DNA of 42,409 nucleotides, taken from Oscillospiraceae bacterium (GTDB taxonomy: Bacteria > Bacillota > Clostridia > Oscillospirales > Oscillospiraceae). Every line of letters begins with the position of its first letter. The stretch's first letter is position 1. The stretch spans positions 1 through 42,409 of the forward strand of contig JAFTVM010000100.1 of the NCBI GenBank assembly GCA_017465745.1, given 5' to 3'. This document shows positions 30,260 through 36,961 of the stretch, one piece after another. Under the pieces are notes generated by a model. The model ran no database searches and was not told the origin of the DNA. It saw only the letters and a program-made list of their open reading frames with translations. A program made the position numbers and the translations under genes.

Positions 30260-30598
30260 ATGCAACAAGAGCGCACCGAACAAGAAAGCAAAATAAACTA
30301 CTGGTATAAGCAATATTTAAAGGCACCAGCCCAGCTCGTCGGGTTCGGTGCGCTCATCGCATTGTGTATTATTTACTATGATTCTAAACAGGGCGAGAAG
30401 GAGTTTCGACAGTATATGGTCTCGCAGCTCGCCCGCTCGGAAGCGCAGAATGACAAGCTGCTGAGCCGCATAGAGGAGGAAACCCGCACGCTTTCGCAAA
30501 TGACCACCCAGCTGGAATTGCTAAACAACCGCGTGGGGCATCTTGAGCGCGAACACGAACTTAACCGCAAACGAAACCATGAAACGAGTAGCAATTGA
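30260..30598 (+). CDS. Membrane-anchored coiled-coil protein (spanin/holin-like candidate)
   Basis: The 112-aa protein has one transmembrane helix at about 28-41 (VGFGALIALCIIYY), and the rest is a charged coiled coil (SRIEEETRTLSQMTTQLELLNNRVGHLEREHEL). Topology resembles inner-membrane spanins or small anchors, and it ends 20 nt inside the amidase gene start. The exact lysis role is unproven. Confidence 0.55.
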   Translation: MQQERTEQESKINYWYKQYLKAPAQLVGFGALIALCIIYYDSKQGEKEFRQYMVSQLARSEAQNDKLLSRIEEETRTLSQMTTQLELLNNRVGHLEREHELNRKRNHETSSN

Positions 30599-31121
30599 CA
30601 TCGGCCATGCGAACGGAACCGGCGCGCGTGGGAACGGATTTGAAGAGCACGAGCAGTGCAAGAAGCTTGCTGTCGAGCTGAAAAAGGCTCTGGAGGCGTT
30701 TAAGCTGTGCCCCATTCAGGCCGACATCATAGACTTCCCGGAAATGAGCAACGGCGGCGACCTCGCTGCAACGGTGAGGGCCGTCAATGCGGGCAACTAT
30801 GCGGCCTGCATCAGCTTGCACATGGACGCCAGCGATTCACCCAAGGCTAAGGGAGCGCACGTCTGCTACTACTCAGAGCGAGGCAAGGAGCTCGCCAAGG
30901 AAATCGCGCTCAGACTCTGCCCGCAGCTGCCCGGTCGCGCTAATACGACGGTGAAACGCACTGACCTTTATGTGCTGAAGAACACCCGCCCGGTGGCCGT
31001 GCTTGTGGAATGCGGGTTCATTACCAACCCCAACGACGCGGAATGGGTAGACAAGAACCCTGACCGCGTGGCTCTCAGTATAGCTCTCGGAATCGCTTCT
31101 TTCTTTGACTATGAAAATTGA
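30579..31121 (+). CDS. N-acetylmuramoyl-L-alanine amidase (endolysin, Amidase_3 type)
   Basis: The 180-aa protein has an Amidase_3 zinc site: AIDIGH near the start (His10), an E in the GFEEHEQ region and a SLHMDAS His near residue 78, plus a catalytic Glu in VAVLVECGFITN. The length matches a single-domain phage endolysin with no cell-wall-binding module. It cleaves the amide bond of peptidoglycan stem peptides at lysis. The start is at 30579 (CCATGAAACG). It overlaps the portal gene by 11 nt. Confidence 0.9.
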   Translation: MKRVAIDIGHANGTGARGNGFEEHEQCKKLAVELKKALEAFKLCPIQADIIDFPEMSNGGDLAATVRAVNAGNYAACISLHMDASDSPKAKGAHVCYYSERGKELAKEIALRLCPQLPGRANTTVKRTDLYVLKNTRPVAVLVECGFITNPNDAEWVDKNPDRVALSIALGIASFFDYEN

Positions 31122-33606
31122 CGCTCTCCAAAAATACCAGAATCAGCTTTTAAGCGCGTTTAACGCCGAGCAGCTGCAATACCTCAAATACGACAACTGG
31201 ACAGGGCTGCTCACGGAAACAGACCGGCTCTACGCAACGATGTTCCATGACTGGGACGTGCTGCAAAAGGACTCTTCCGACCTTGCGGAGGCCGTGCAAA
31301 GCCTTGAGTGGACCGTCGCGCCATACGTGGCCGACGGCAAAGAGGCTGACGCTAAGGCTCAGGAGGTAGCCAAAACTGTGACAGACGCTCTCTGGAAGCG
31401 CAGTAGCAAGCTCCCCGGCACCTACTCGCACACGTTCCCCCAGTTGCTTAATGCTCTTGTTCATGCCCTGTTCCGAGGCTTCAACGTGCACGAAATTGAG
31501 TGGGTGAATGATGGCGAACTTGTCTACCCTGCTGCATTCCACCAGTTGCCCCCGCAGTTCATGCGCTGGGAAGACCGGGCCGGTGAGCTGGACAGGCTGC
31601 TTTTCGTTGCAGATGGAGAGACGGCGAAGCCGAAGCCGTTCCCAGCCAACAAGTATATTGTCGCACTCAATACCAGCGGCCCTGATCACCCGCTTTACAA
31701 TGCCATGTACTACTCGCTCATTGCGTGGTATGGGGCATACAAGTTCGGGCTTGGTTGGTTCATGGAGTACTGCCAGAAGTACGGCATGCCCAAGCTCGTG
31801 TTCCATTATGAGTCTGACCGCGACAGACAGCAGCTCGAAGCCGAACTTGCCGAGGAGCGTGTGCTCAATAACATTCTGCTGAAGGGCGATCGCGCGGTTG
31901 ATATCGCCAACGCTCCCGCTAGCGGTGCAAGCCTTCCGCAGCGCGAGCTACTGAATCTCGCCGAGTCGCAGTGCCACAAGTTGATTCTTGGCCAGACGCT
32001 CACGTCCGACACAAGCGAGCACGGAGGCTCGCTTGCGCAGGCCCGTGTTCATGCCGGTGTGCAAGCCGAGGTGGTTAAGAAGCGCGCGGCATTCGTTGCC
32101 GACGTGCTCAACACGCAGCTCATACCGGCTATCGTGCTTCTCAATTACGGCACTATGGACGTGCCTATGCCCGAGCTCGTGTTTAAGCTCCCGCAGGAGG
32201 GCGTGACATTGGAACGCGTGCAGGTGCTTAAGACTGCGCTCGAAATTAAGGGCATGCGCATTAAAAAGAGCGAGGCTTACGAGTTCATGGGCTTCGCGCA
32301 GCCTGCTGAGGGAGATGACGTGTTTGAAGCCGCAAGCGAGACTCCCCAGCAAGGCGGGTTTGGTGCTATGTTCGGCCAGCAGCCGCCCCCCGGTGGTAAA
32401 GCCCCGCAGAAGGAGCAACAGAAGCCCGACAGTGGCGACAAAGCGCAGACCGGCCAGAAGACGGAGCAGGGCGACAACGACGAGCCGGTGCAAGCTGCCA
32501 AGGCTCCCGCCGACCCCGCGCAGGAGTGGCTCGCGCCCATCAAGCAGAAGTTCCTCGAAGCTCGCAAAGCGGGGGCCAGCATGGCCGACCTGAAGAAGAT
32601 GCTGCTCACCATGCACCCGGACACGAAAGCCCTTGCGAAGGCGTTTGCTAACAACATTCTTGCAGGGTTTGCGGGGGAGAGTGAGGAGGTAGACGCGGCC
32701 AACCCCTACGGATGCAATCAGCATGGCGAGGGGTGGCGTATGCCCCATAATGGGCGAGCTAGCAAGCCGGGAGCACCCGTTAAGAAGACAGACCCCACCG
32801 AGGAGGAACGCAAGCAGAAGGAGGAAGAAGAACGTCAGCGTCAGAAGGAGCAGGAGCGCAAGGCTCGTGAGGAAGAGGAAAAGAAAGCTAAGGTGAAACA
32901 CCCCATCGGGCAAGCAACAACGAGAGAAGAAGCTATTCGAGAGACGAAAAGCTTAATTGATGGCAAAGGACGCGTTAAATGGAGCGAAGATATTTCTATT
33001 GAGCAAATTAATGAGTTTAATGAGACTATCTCTGCTATGAAGGAAAAATTCCCTTTAGACACAGATATAGTTAAATTAGGTTCGTATATAAGTGAAGACG
33101 ATGACGAAGGGGCTCATTGCGAAGCGTGGAGTAAACCAAACACAGATGATATAGTCCTTCATTTGGAACTGAATCAAGACCACGAATATGGTGGCGTTCA
33201 CGACTTTTATAGTTGGAAACCCTATGAACGTTGGGAAATTAAACAGTCGGGAGGCTATAAAAGAATGAATGTGGGCGCTTCTAAGTCAGGTATTAGCATT
33301 AGAGCTGTAATGCTTCATGAGTATGGTCATGCTCTTCATTCTAGAGCACATATAGCTGTTGACCACTCTGATAAAATAAATGCGAGCTGGATAAAAGATA
33401 ACGTAGACGTTGGCAATAAATGGAAAGAAGTTTATGCTACTGCTGTAAATAACGGAGACATTGTAAAAATCAGCGAATATGCAGCAGGCAACGATTCCGA
33501 ATTCTTTGCTGAGTGTTTTGCTGCTCGTGAATTGGGAGAAAAATTGCCTGATTATATAAACACTGCTCTTGACAATGTAATAAATCTTGCTATAAAAAAG
33601 CCATGA
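31111..33606 (+). CDS. Portal protein (DUF935/Mu gp29 type) fused to a zinc metallopeptidase domain
   Basis: The 831-aa protein has an N-terminal portal domain of the Mu gp29/DUF935 kind (about 1-420: QSLEWTVAP, ALFRGFNVHEIEW, ALNTSGPDHPLYN, GWFMEYCQKYGMPKLVF, LILGQTLTSDTSE). A Pro/Gln linker follows, then the NPYGCNQHGEGW motif at about 530 and a Glu/Lys-rich helix. The C-terminal domain (about 600-831) carries HEYGH (736-740) and SEFFAECFA (Glu797, Glu801), a gluzincin-type signature like the lethal-factor-type zincins in polymorphic toxins. The DNA from about 32920 is visibly more AT-rich, showing the module was joined later. The next gene overlaps by ATGA and is a likely inhibitor. Confidence 0.85.
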   Translation: MKIDALQKYQNQLLSAFNAEQLQYLKYDNWTGLLTETDRLYATMFHDWDVLQKDSSDLAEAVQSLEWTVAPYVADGKEADAKAQEVAKTVTDALWKRSSKLPGTYSHTFPQLLNALVHALFRGFNVHEIEWVNDGELVYPAAFHQLPPQFMRWEDRAGELDRLLFVADGETAKPKPFPANKYIVALNTSGPDHPLYNAMYYSLIAWYGAYKFGLGWFMEYCQKYGMPKLVFHYESDRDRQQLEAELAEERVLNNILLKGDRAVDIANAPASGASLPQRELLNLAESQCHKLILGQTLTSDTSEHGGSLAQARVHAGVQAEVVKKRAAFVADVLNTQLIPAIVLLNYGTMDVPMPELVFKLPQEGVTLERVQVLKTALEIKGMRIKKSEAYEFMGFAQPAEGDDVFEAASETPQQGGFGAMFGQQPPPGGKAPQKEQQKPDSGDKAQTGQKTEQGDNDEPVQAAKAPADPAQEWLAPIKQKFLEARKAGASMADLKKMLLTMHPDTKALAKAFANNILAGFAGESEEVDAANPYGCNQHGEGWRMPHNGRASKPGAPVKKTDPTEEERKQKEEEERQRQKEQERKAREEEEKKAKVKHPIGQATTREEAIRETKSLIDGKGRVKWSEDISIEQINEFNETISAMKEKFPLDTDIVKLGSYISEDDDEGAHCEAWSKPNTDDIVLHLELNQDHEYGGVHDFYSWKPYERWEIKQSGGYKRMNVGASKSGISIRAVMLHEYGHALHSRAHIAVDHSDKINASWIKDNVDVGNKWKEVYATAVNNGDIVKISEYAAGNDSEFFAECFAARELGEKLPDYINTALDNVINLAIKKP

Positions 33607-33869
33607 AAGATGAAGTTTTAGTAAAAAAAGTAAAAGCTATAGAAAATGACGAGGCGTCTGTCCGTTCTTTACTCTTAGAATTACTGAATTCTGGTGCTGT
33701 TTCAACTGAGCAAGTTATAAAAGTACTGGACAAACCTAGTAACGATTTTCCGAAAGGCTTGACTTTCAATAAAGACCCGAATTTCATTACAGAGAGTCCA
33801 TCTTTCATAATGAGAGTCATTACTAAATACAAACGAATGAACGGAAATAAAAAAGCCTTCTGCTGCTAA
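33603..33869 (+). CDS. Candidate immunity protein to the portal-fused metallopeptidase
   Basis: The 88-aa protein overlaps the effector domain's stop by ATGA. It is acidic in its first half (KAIENDEASVRSLLLELL) and AT-rich like the metallopeptidase module, so the two appear to have been inserted together. No family is recognised. Small overlapping downstream genes with no other role are the usual immunity partners of polymorphic toxins. A terminator follows directly. Confidence 0.5.
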   Translation: MKDEVLVKKVKAIENDEASVRSLLLELLNSGAVSTEQVIKVLDKPSNDFPKGLTFNKDPNFITESPSFIMRVITKYKRMNGNKKAFCC

Positions 33870-33884
33870 ACCTAGCCCCCCTTC

Positions 33885-33910
33885 GCCCCGCCCTTCGGCG
33901 GGGCTTTTTT
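33885..33910 (+). terminator. Terminator of the lysis/portal unit
   Basis: GCCCCGCC / GGCGGGGC stem (33885-33892, 33897-33904), loop CTTC, followed by TTTTTT. It closes the unit started by late promoter B, just before late promoter C. Confidence 0.9.
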
Positions 33911-33919
33911 GCGACTTTC

Positions 33920-33966
33920 TACCCCCAAGCGGGAGACTTCAAATCTCCTGCGTGGGGCGGTAAAAT
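33920..33966 (+). promoter_or_regulatory. Late promoter C, with an inverted second element
   Basis: Element TACCCCCAAGCGGGAGAC (33920-33937), -35 TTCAAA (33938-33943), 17 bp, -10 TAAAAT (33961-33966). In the spacer, on the minus strand, lies a second element (TACCGCCCCACGCAGGAGAT) that matches promoter B at 20 consecutive bases, so C is nearly palindromic. It could give weak divergent transcription, or place two activators head to head. Confidence 0.75.
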
Positions 33967-34046
33967 GGAGGTGTTCGAAAGAAACACTCCATGCCTTGCG
34001 GCATAGCAAGCCGCCCGCATGTACAAAACACTTTAGACGTACATGC
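33967..34046 (+). promoter_or_regulatory. Structured leader sequestering a start codon
   Basis: Downstream of promoter C are three hairpins in series: GGAGGTGTTC/GAAACACTCC (33967-33990), a perfect ATGCC/GGCAT with TTGC loop (33991-34004), and a perfect 8-bp GCATGTAC/GTACATGC (34017-34046) in which the ATG of the next gene (34043) lies inside the right arm. The stem would hide that start until opened. A short GTG-started peptide frame (33971-34006) is also possible. Confidence 0.6.
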
Positions 34047-34486
34047 AACAATCATTCATTAGTAGTGCCTACACCCGCCTGTCAGGGCTGGGTGTGGCAA
34101 GTCAGGCTTTAAGCGAAGAGCAGCGGAAGCTCATTGCTCGGAACAAGGAGAAAGCAGAGCAAGCTCGGCAGCGATACGCTGAGCGGGCTAAGCAGGCTCG
34201 CCAAAAGGCGATGGCTGAGAAGTGCTATAAAGAACAACTTGTGCGAGCTCGGAAAAGTGCCGAGCGTATGAAAGCTGACCGAGAGTTCCATGCTGCGAGA
34301 TTCGCGGACAAGATGTGGTGCTACAATGTGCCGAATACGCGCTTGGGAAGGTGGCTGCTGAAAGTATACCATCCGCTGGCTACGCGGTCAGGCATGCTTA
34401 TTTGGCGCGAGCTGTGGTGCGGTAGGCACTACAATCGGGCATATTATGCTGAGTTGGAGCTGAACCACAAAAACGCTTGGGCATGA
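34043..34486 (+). CDS. Basic coiled-coil protein, 147 aa, unknown
   Basis: First gene of the cassette after promoter C. Residues about 25-75 are a strongly basic helical run (KEKAEQARQRYAERAKQARQ); the C-terminus is Trp/Arg-rich (YHPLATRSGMLIWRELWCGRHY). The start codon is inside a hairpin. No family is recognised. It overlaps the next gene by ATGA. Confidence 0.5.
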   Translation: MQQSFISSAYTRLSGLGVASQALSEEQRKLIARNKEKAEQARQRYAERAKQARQKAMAEKCYKEQLVRARKSAERMKADREFHAARFADKMWCYNVPNTRLGRWLLKVYHPLATRSGMLIWRELWCGRHYNRAYYAELELNHKNAWA

Positions 34487-35445
34487 TGACGGAAGAGGAA
34501 ATTGAGGCTCTGAAGAAAAAGAGCAAGACGGCGTACCGTCAAATCTGGATGAGCAGCCGAGAGCTGGTTTTGGAGTTCAAAGCAAGAAACCCGGAGAAGT
34601 CGTCGAAATACGCCACGACGACATGGCTGAGAACCACAGGCAAAGGGGTGACTCGGTTATTGCCTGAGCCGTTGCCGCCTGAGCTGAAAAAGAAGCAAAA
34701 GTATCACCGACAACAGGTGCTGGAGCTATTGAAGAATCCTCCCCCGGTGAGAGCGGAGCTGCAGGAGTGGCAGAGACGCACTTCGGAAGCGGACGCAAGC
34801 GGCGAGTGGGTGCCGTTGAGCGGTGTGCAAGACAGACTGTTGGGGTGCAATGAGAAGTTTGCAAACATAGCCAGAGTGAGCGGTTTTTTGAGCAGTGTAC
34901 AAAAGGGCAGGAACATTCGTCGACTGTACGATCGCGAGAAAGAGGAAGTGCCACCGTCGGCATTGTGCTTACAGCGTTACTATTTGCCTGATGTGTTGAA
35001 ATTAGCTGAGGCATACCAGACACGGGTACAGGAATCGCGGTTTATCATTGTTGATGAACCTCCCGAGCACACATGGCTGAGCTTCCCGACTATTTGCAGA
35101 TTGACCGGGTGCCCAAGACAGAGACTCGTTGACCTTGCGACGCGTGGGCACATTCAGACCGTGCTGATTCGCGAGAAGTTTGAAGCTGTGCGAGGAACGA
35201 AGACCCGTTTGACGTGCTACGCTGACTTCGCTGCGGTGCGTGAGGTGCTTTGTTGGCGGAGTCACAGCTATGTTGCGCGAGTCATGGGCAGAGACTGGTT
35301 GAAAAAGAGGCTGGAATGGCAGGAGAAGTACGGACTTGTGTCACCGTTCGACCATGTGGCAGAAACCTACTCTGCTGCGGGGTACAGTGTTTATTGCCCC
35401 GAACTTATTAACGAAACAGCATCATACACCAAGCATGTGCATTGA
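34483..35445 (+). CDS. Multi-HTH DNA-binding-like protein, 320 aa
   Basis: The start is the first ATG at 34483. Two MerR/Xis-like segments are visible: about 115-165 (WVPLSGVQDRLLGCNEKFANIARVSGF) and about 200-245 (SFPTICRLTGCPRQRLVDLATRG, then a wing of TKTRLTCYADF), with a similar N-terminal helical part (about 17-60). It therefore looks like a protein with repeated winged helices that could bind several DNA sites, perhaps the late-promoter element. No known family is matched. Confidence 0.45.
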   Translation: MMTEEEIEALKKKSKTAYRQIWMSSRELVLEFKARNPEKSSKYATTTWLRTTGKGVTRLLPEPLPPELKKKQKYHRQQVLELLKNPPPVRAELQEWQRRTSEADASGEWVPLSGVQDRLLGCNEKFANIARVSGFLSSVQKGRNIRRLYDREKEEVPPSALCLQRYYLPDVLKLAEAYQTRVQESRFIIVDEPPEHTWLSFPTICRLTGCPRQRLVDLATRGHIQTVLIREKFEAVRGTKTRLTCYADFAAVREVLCWRSHSYVARVMGRDWLKKRLEWQEKYGLVSPFDHVAETYSAAGYSVYCPELINETASYTKHVH

Positions 35446-35968
35446 ACTTATTTCTTCGCGCAAATGGGGCGAGCCGCCGCTCAAAAAGCCCAAAGAGCTA
35501 AAGGGTGAGAAGCAGGCAGGAACCGTACCTTTCGGGAGCAAGTGCAAGTGCCCGGTATATGTGACAAAGACGCACATATACCTCAAGCACCGCGATTGGT
35601 TTTCGCCTTGCATTTCTTGCCAGAAGGCAAAAGACGCCGGCATTATTGACAAATGGGACACGCGTTTTATATACAACGACCGTTTCGGCGGAGTTGTTCT
35701 ACGCAGCGAAGCGTGGCTTCGCTTCCCTTTGCTCATGATAACCGGATGGAAGGGCCTGTTGCCCGCCTATGGGCTTTGTATAGAGTTTGAGAAGTTTCTC
35801 GGGCTGGAAGAGGGGACGTTGTGTCATTTTGACTGGGTGAATATGTTTGAGGAGCTTATAAAGCTCTGCAAGCCGTATTTGCCGAGGAAGCCGAAAATAG
35901 GCGTTATAACTTCGCTGCTGGATTTACCCCCACGCGGGAGTATTGAGAATGCGCTTGCGCGCGAGTAG
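35435..35968 (+). CDS. Zinc-ribbon-like protein, 177 aa, unknown
   Basis: The start is at 35435 (overlap with the previous gene); an upstream in-frame start would only add shadow sequence. Cys pattern CKC...C-x2-C (CKCPVYVTKTHIYLKH..., then CISCQKAK) suggests a small metal site. A helical part (about 75-160) follows. The C-terminus PPRGSIENALARE is the translation of late promoter D, so the end of the protein is set by the promoter. Function unknown. Confidence 0.5.
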   Translation: MCIELISSRKWGEPPLKKPKELKGEKQAGTVPFGSKCKCPVYVTKTHIYLKHRDWFSPCISCQKAKDAGIIDKWDTRFIYNDRFGGVVLRSEAWLRFPLLMITGWKGLLPAYGLCIEFEKFLGLEEGTLCHFDWVNMFEELIKLCKPYLPRKPKIGVITSLLDLPPRGSIENALARE

Positions 35969-35971
35969 AAT
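35925..35971 (+). promoter_or_regulatory. Late promoter D (323-aa gene)
   Basis: Element TACCCCCACGCGGGAGTA (35925-35942), -35 TTGAGA (35943-35948), 17 bp, -10 TAGAAT (35966-35971). The ATG at 35978 is seven bases past the -10, again predicting a leaderless mRNA. It lies within the 3' end of the preceding gene. Confidence 0.85.
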
Positions 35972-35977
35972 GGTGCT

Positions 35978-36949
35978 ATGTACGAAGAACTGAACATTTC
36001 AGAGTTGGAAGGCGTGTGGGCAGCGTACCTTGCCATCTGCGACCTGAAGGAAGAAACGGAACGCTTGCAGGCTGCTTGTGCGGCCAAGACGGCAGAGCTT
36101 GCCGAACTGCGAGAGCAGACCGCTGAGCTATTCGCCGAGCGAGTGGCTGCAGAGGGCGCAGACGATGACGCGGTGCATGCTGCTATGGCTATGTGGCAGC
36201 ACGACCCCGAGAGCGCCGCGCGTGCTGTGCTGGGGTGTGATATTGCTGAGGCTGCTAACCCGTATGGCTGTAATCAATACGGCCACGAGTGGCGAGGCAA
36301 GCATGGCGAGGGGTGGAAGCCCAGCGGGAGAGGGGGTAAAGAGAAGCCGGGGGAGAAGTCAGATTCAAGCGAGACTTTAACAAAAGAGATGCGAAGAAAG
36401 CACGAAGAATACGAGAAAGCGCAAGAAGCTTACAGGCAGGCGAGAAAGAAAGTTTTTGACTTGGATGACGAAATAGAGAATGCAATAAAAAACGGAGATT
36501 CGGAAAAAGCAGACCAACTCGAAAAAGAACAAGAAGAGGCGAGGCGCATGTGGAGGGAAGCAAGTTCCAACGCAGACAGAGTGACTAAAGAATATAGAGA
36601 GTTGTCGAAGCGTTATCGCGCGGCAAGCAACAAAGGAGAAAAAACTGTGGAAGAGGAAGCTGACGAATATGAAAACAGCTCAGAAAAAGAACGTGGCTTG
36701 AAGCTGTTTATTTGGAAGCGTGATTTGCAGCAAGCTAAAGACAAAGCTTTAGACATTAGAGAGTCTACGAAATATCGACAGAGAGACCCTGAGACTGTGA
36801 AGCAATACGAAGAGGCAAAGAAAGAAGCGAATGAGAGAGCGAAAAGACTTCGCGCAACCCTCAAAGCAATAGGAGAGCGTCGTGGCTGGGACAAAAAAAA
36901 GATTGACTACATGCTTCGTCGCTACCCGGAAACTGTGATTGATTTTTAA
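35978..36949 (+). CDS. Coiled-coil protein sharing the NPYGCNQ junction motif, 323 aa
   Basis: The N-terminus is a helical domain (about 1-88). Near residue 93 it has NPYGCNQYGHEW and then a second GEGW motif, closely matching the portal-metallopeptidase junction (NPYGCNQHGEGW). A long Glu/Lys/Arg coiled coil follows (about 125-310). The C-terminal half is AT-rich, as in the metallopeptidase module. It is likely a second virion-linked cargo protein built on the same junction; its C-terminus might be another effector or a regulatory partner. Function unknown. Confidence 0.55.
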   Translation: MYEELNISELEGVWAAYLAICDLKEETERLQAACAAKTAELAELREQTAELFAERVAAEGADDDAVHAAMAMWQHDPESAARAVLGCDIAEAANPYGCNQYGHEWRGKHGEGWKPSGRGGKEKPGEKSDSSETLTKEMRRKHEEYEKAQEAYRQARKKVFDLDDEIENAIKNGDSEKADQLEKEQEEARRMWREASSNADRVTKEYRELSKRYRAASNKGEKTVEEEADEYENSSEKERGLKLFIWKRDLQQAKDKALDIRESTKYRQRDPETVKQYEEAKKEANERAKRLRATLKAIGERRGWDKKKIDYMLRRYPETVIDF

Positions 36950-36961
36950 CACTTTTATACC

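Noticed and set aside
28772-30313. A 513-aa leftward open frame.
   Set aside because: It is antisense to three credible rightward genes; its composition (Leu/His/Arg/Val-rich) is that of a reverse-strand shadow in GC-rich DNA.
33909-34112. A 67-aa rightward frame starting in the terminator of the portal unit.
   Set aside because: It covers promoter C and the leader hairpins and overlaps the better-supported 147-aa gene; Arg/Cys-rich shadow composition.
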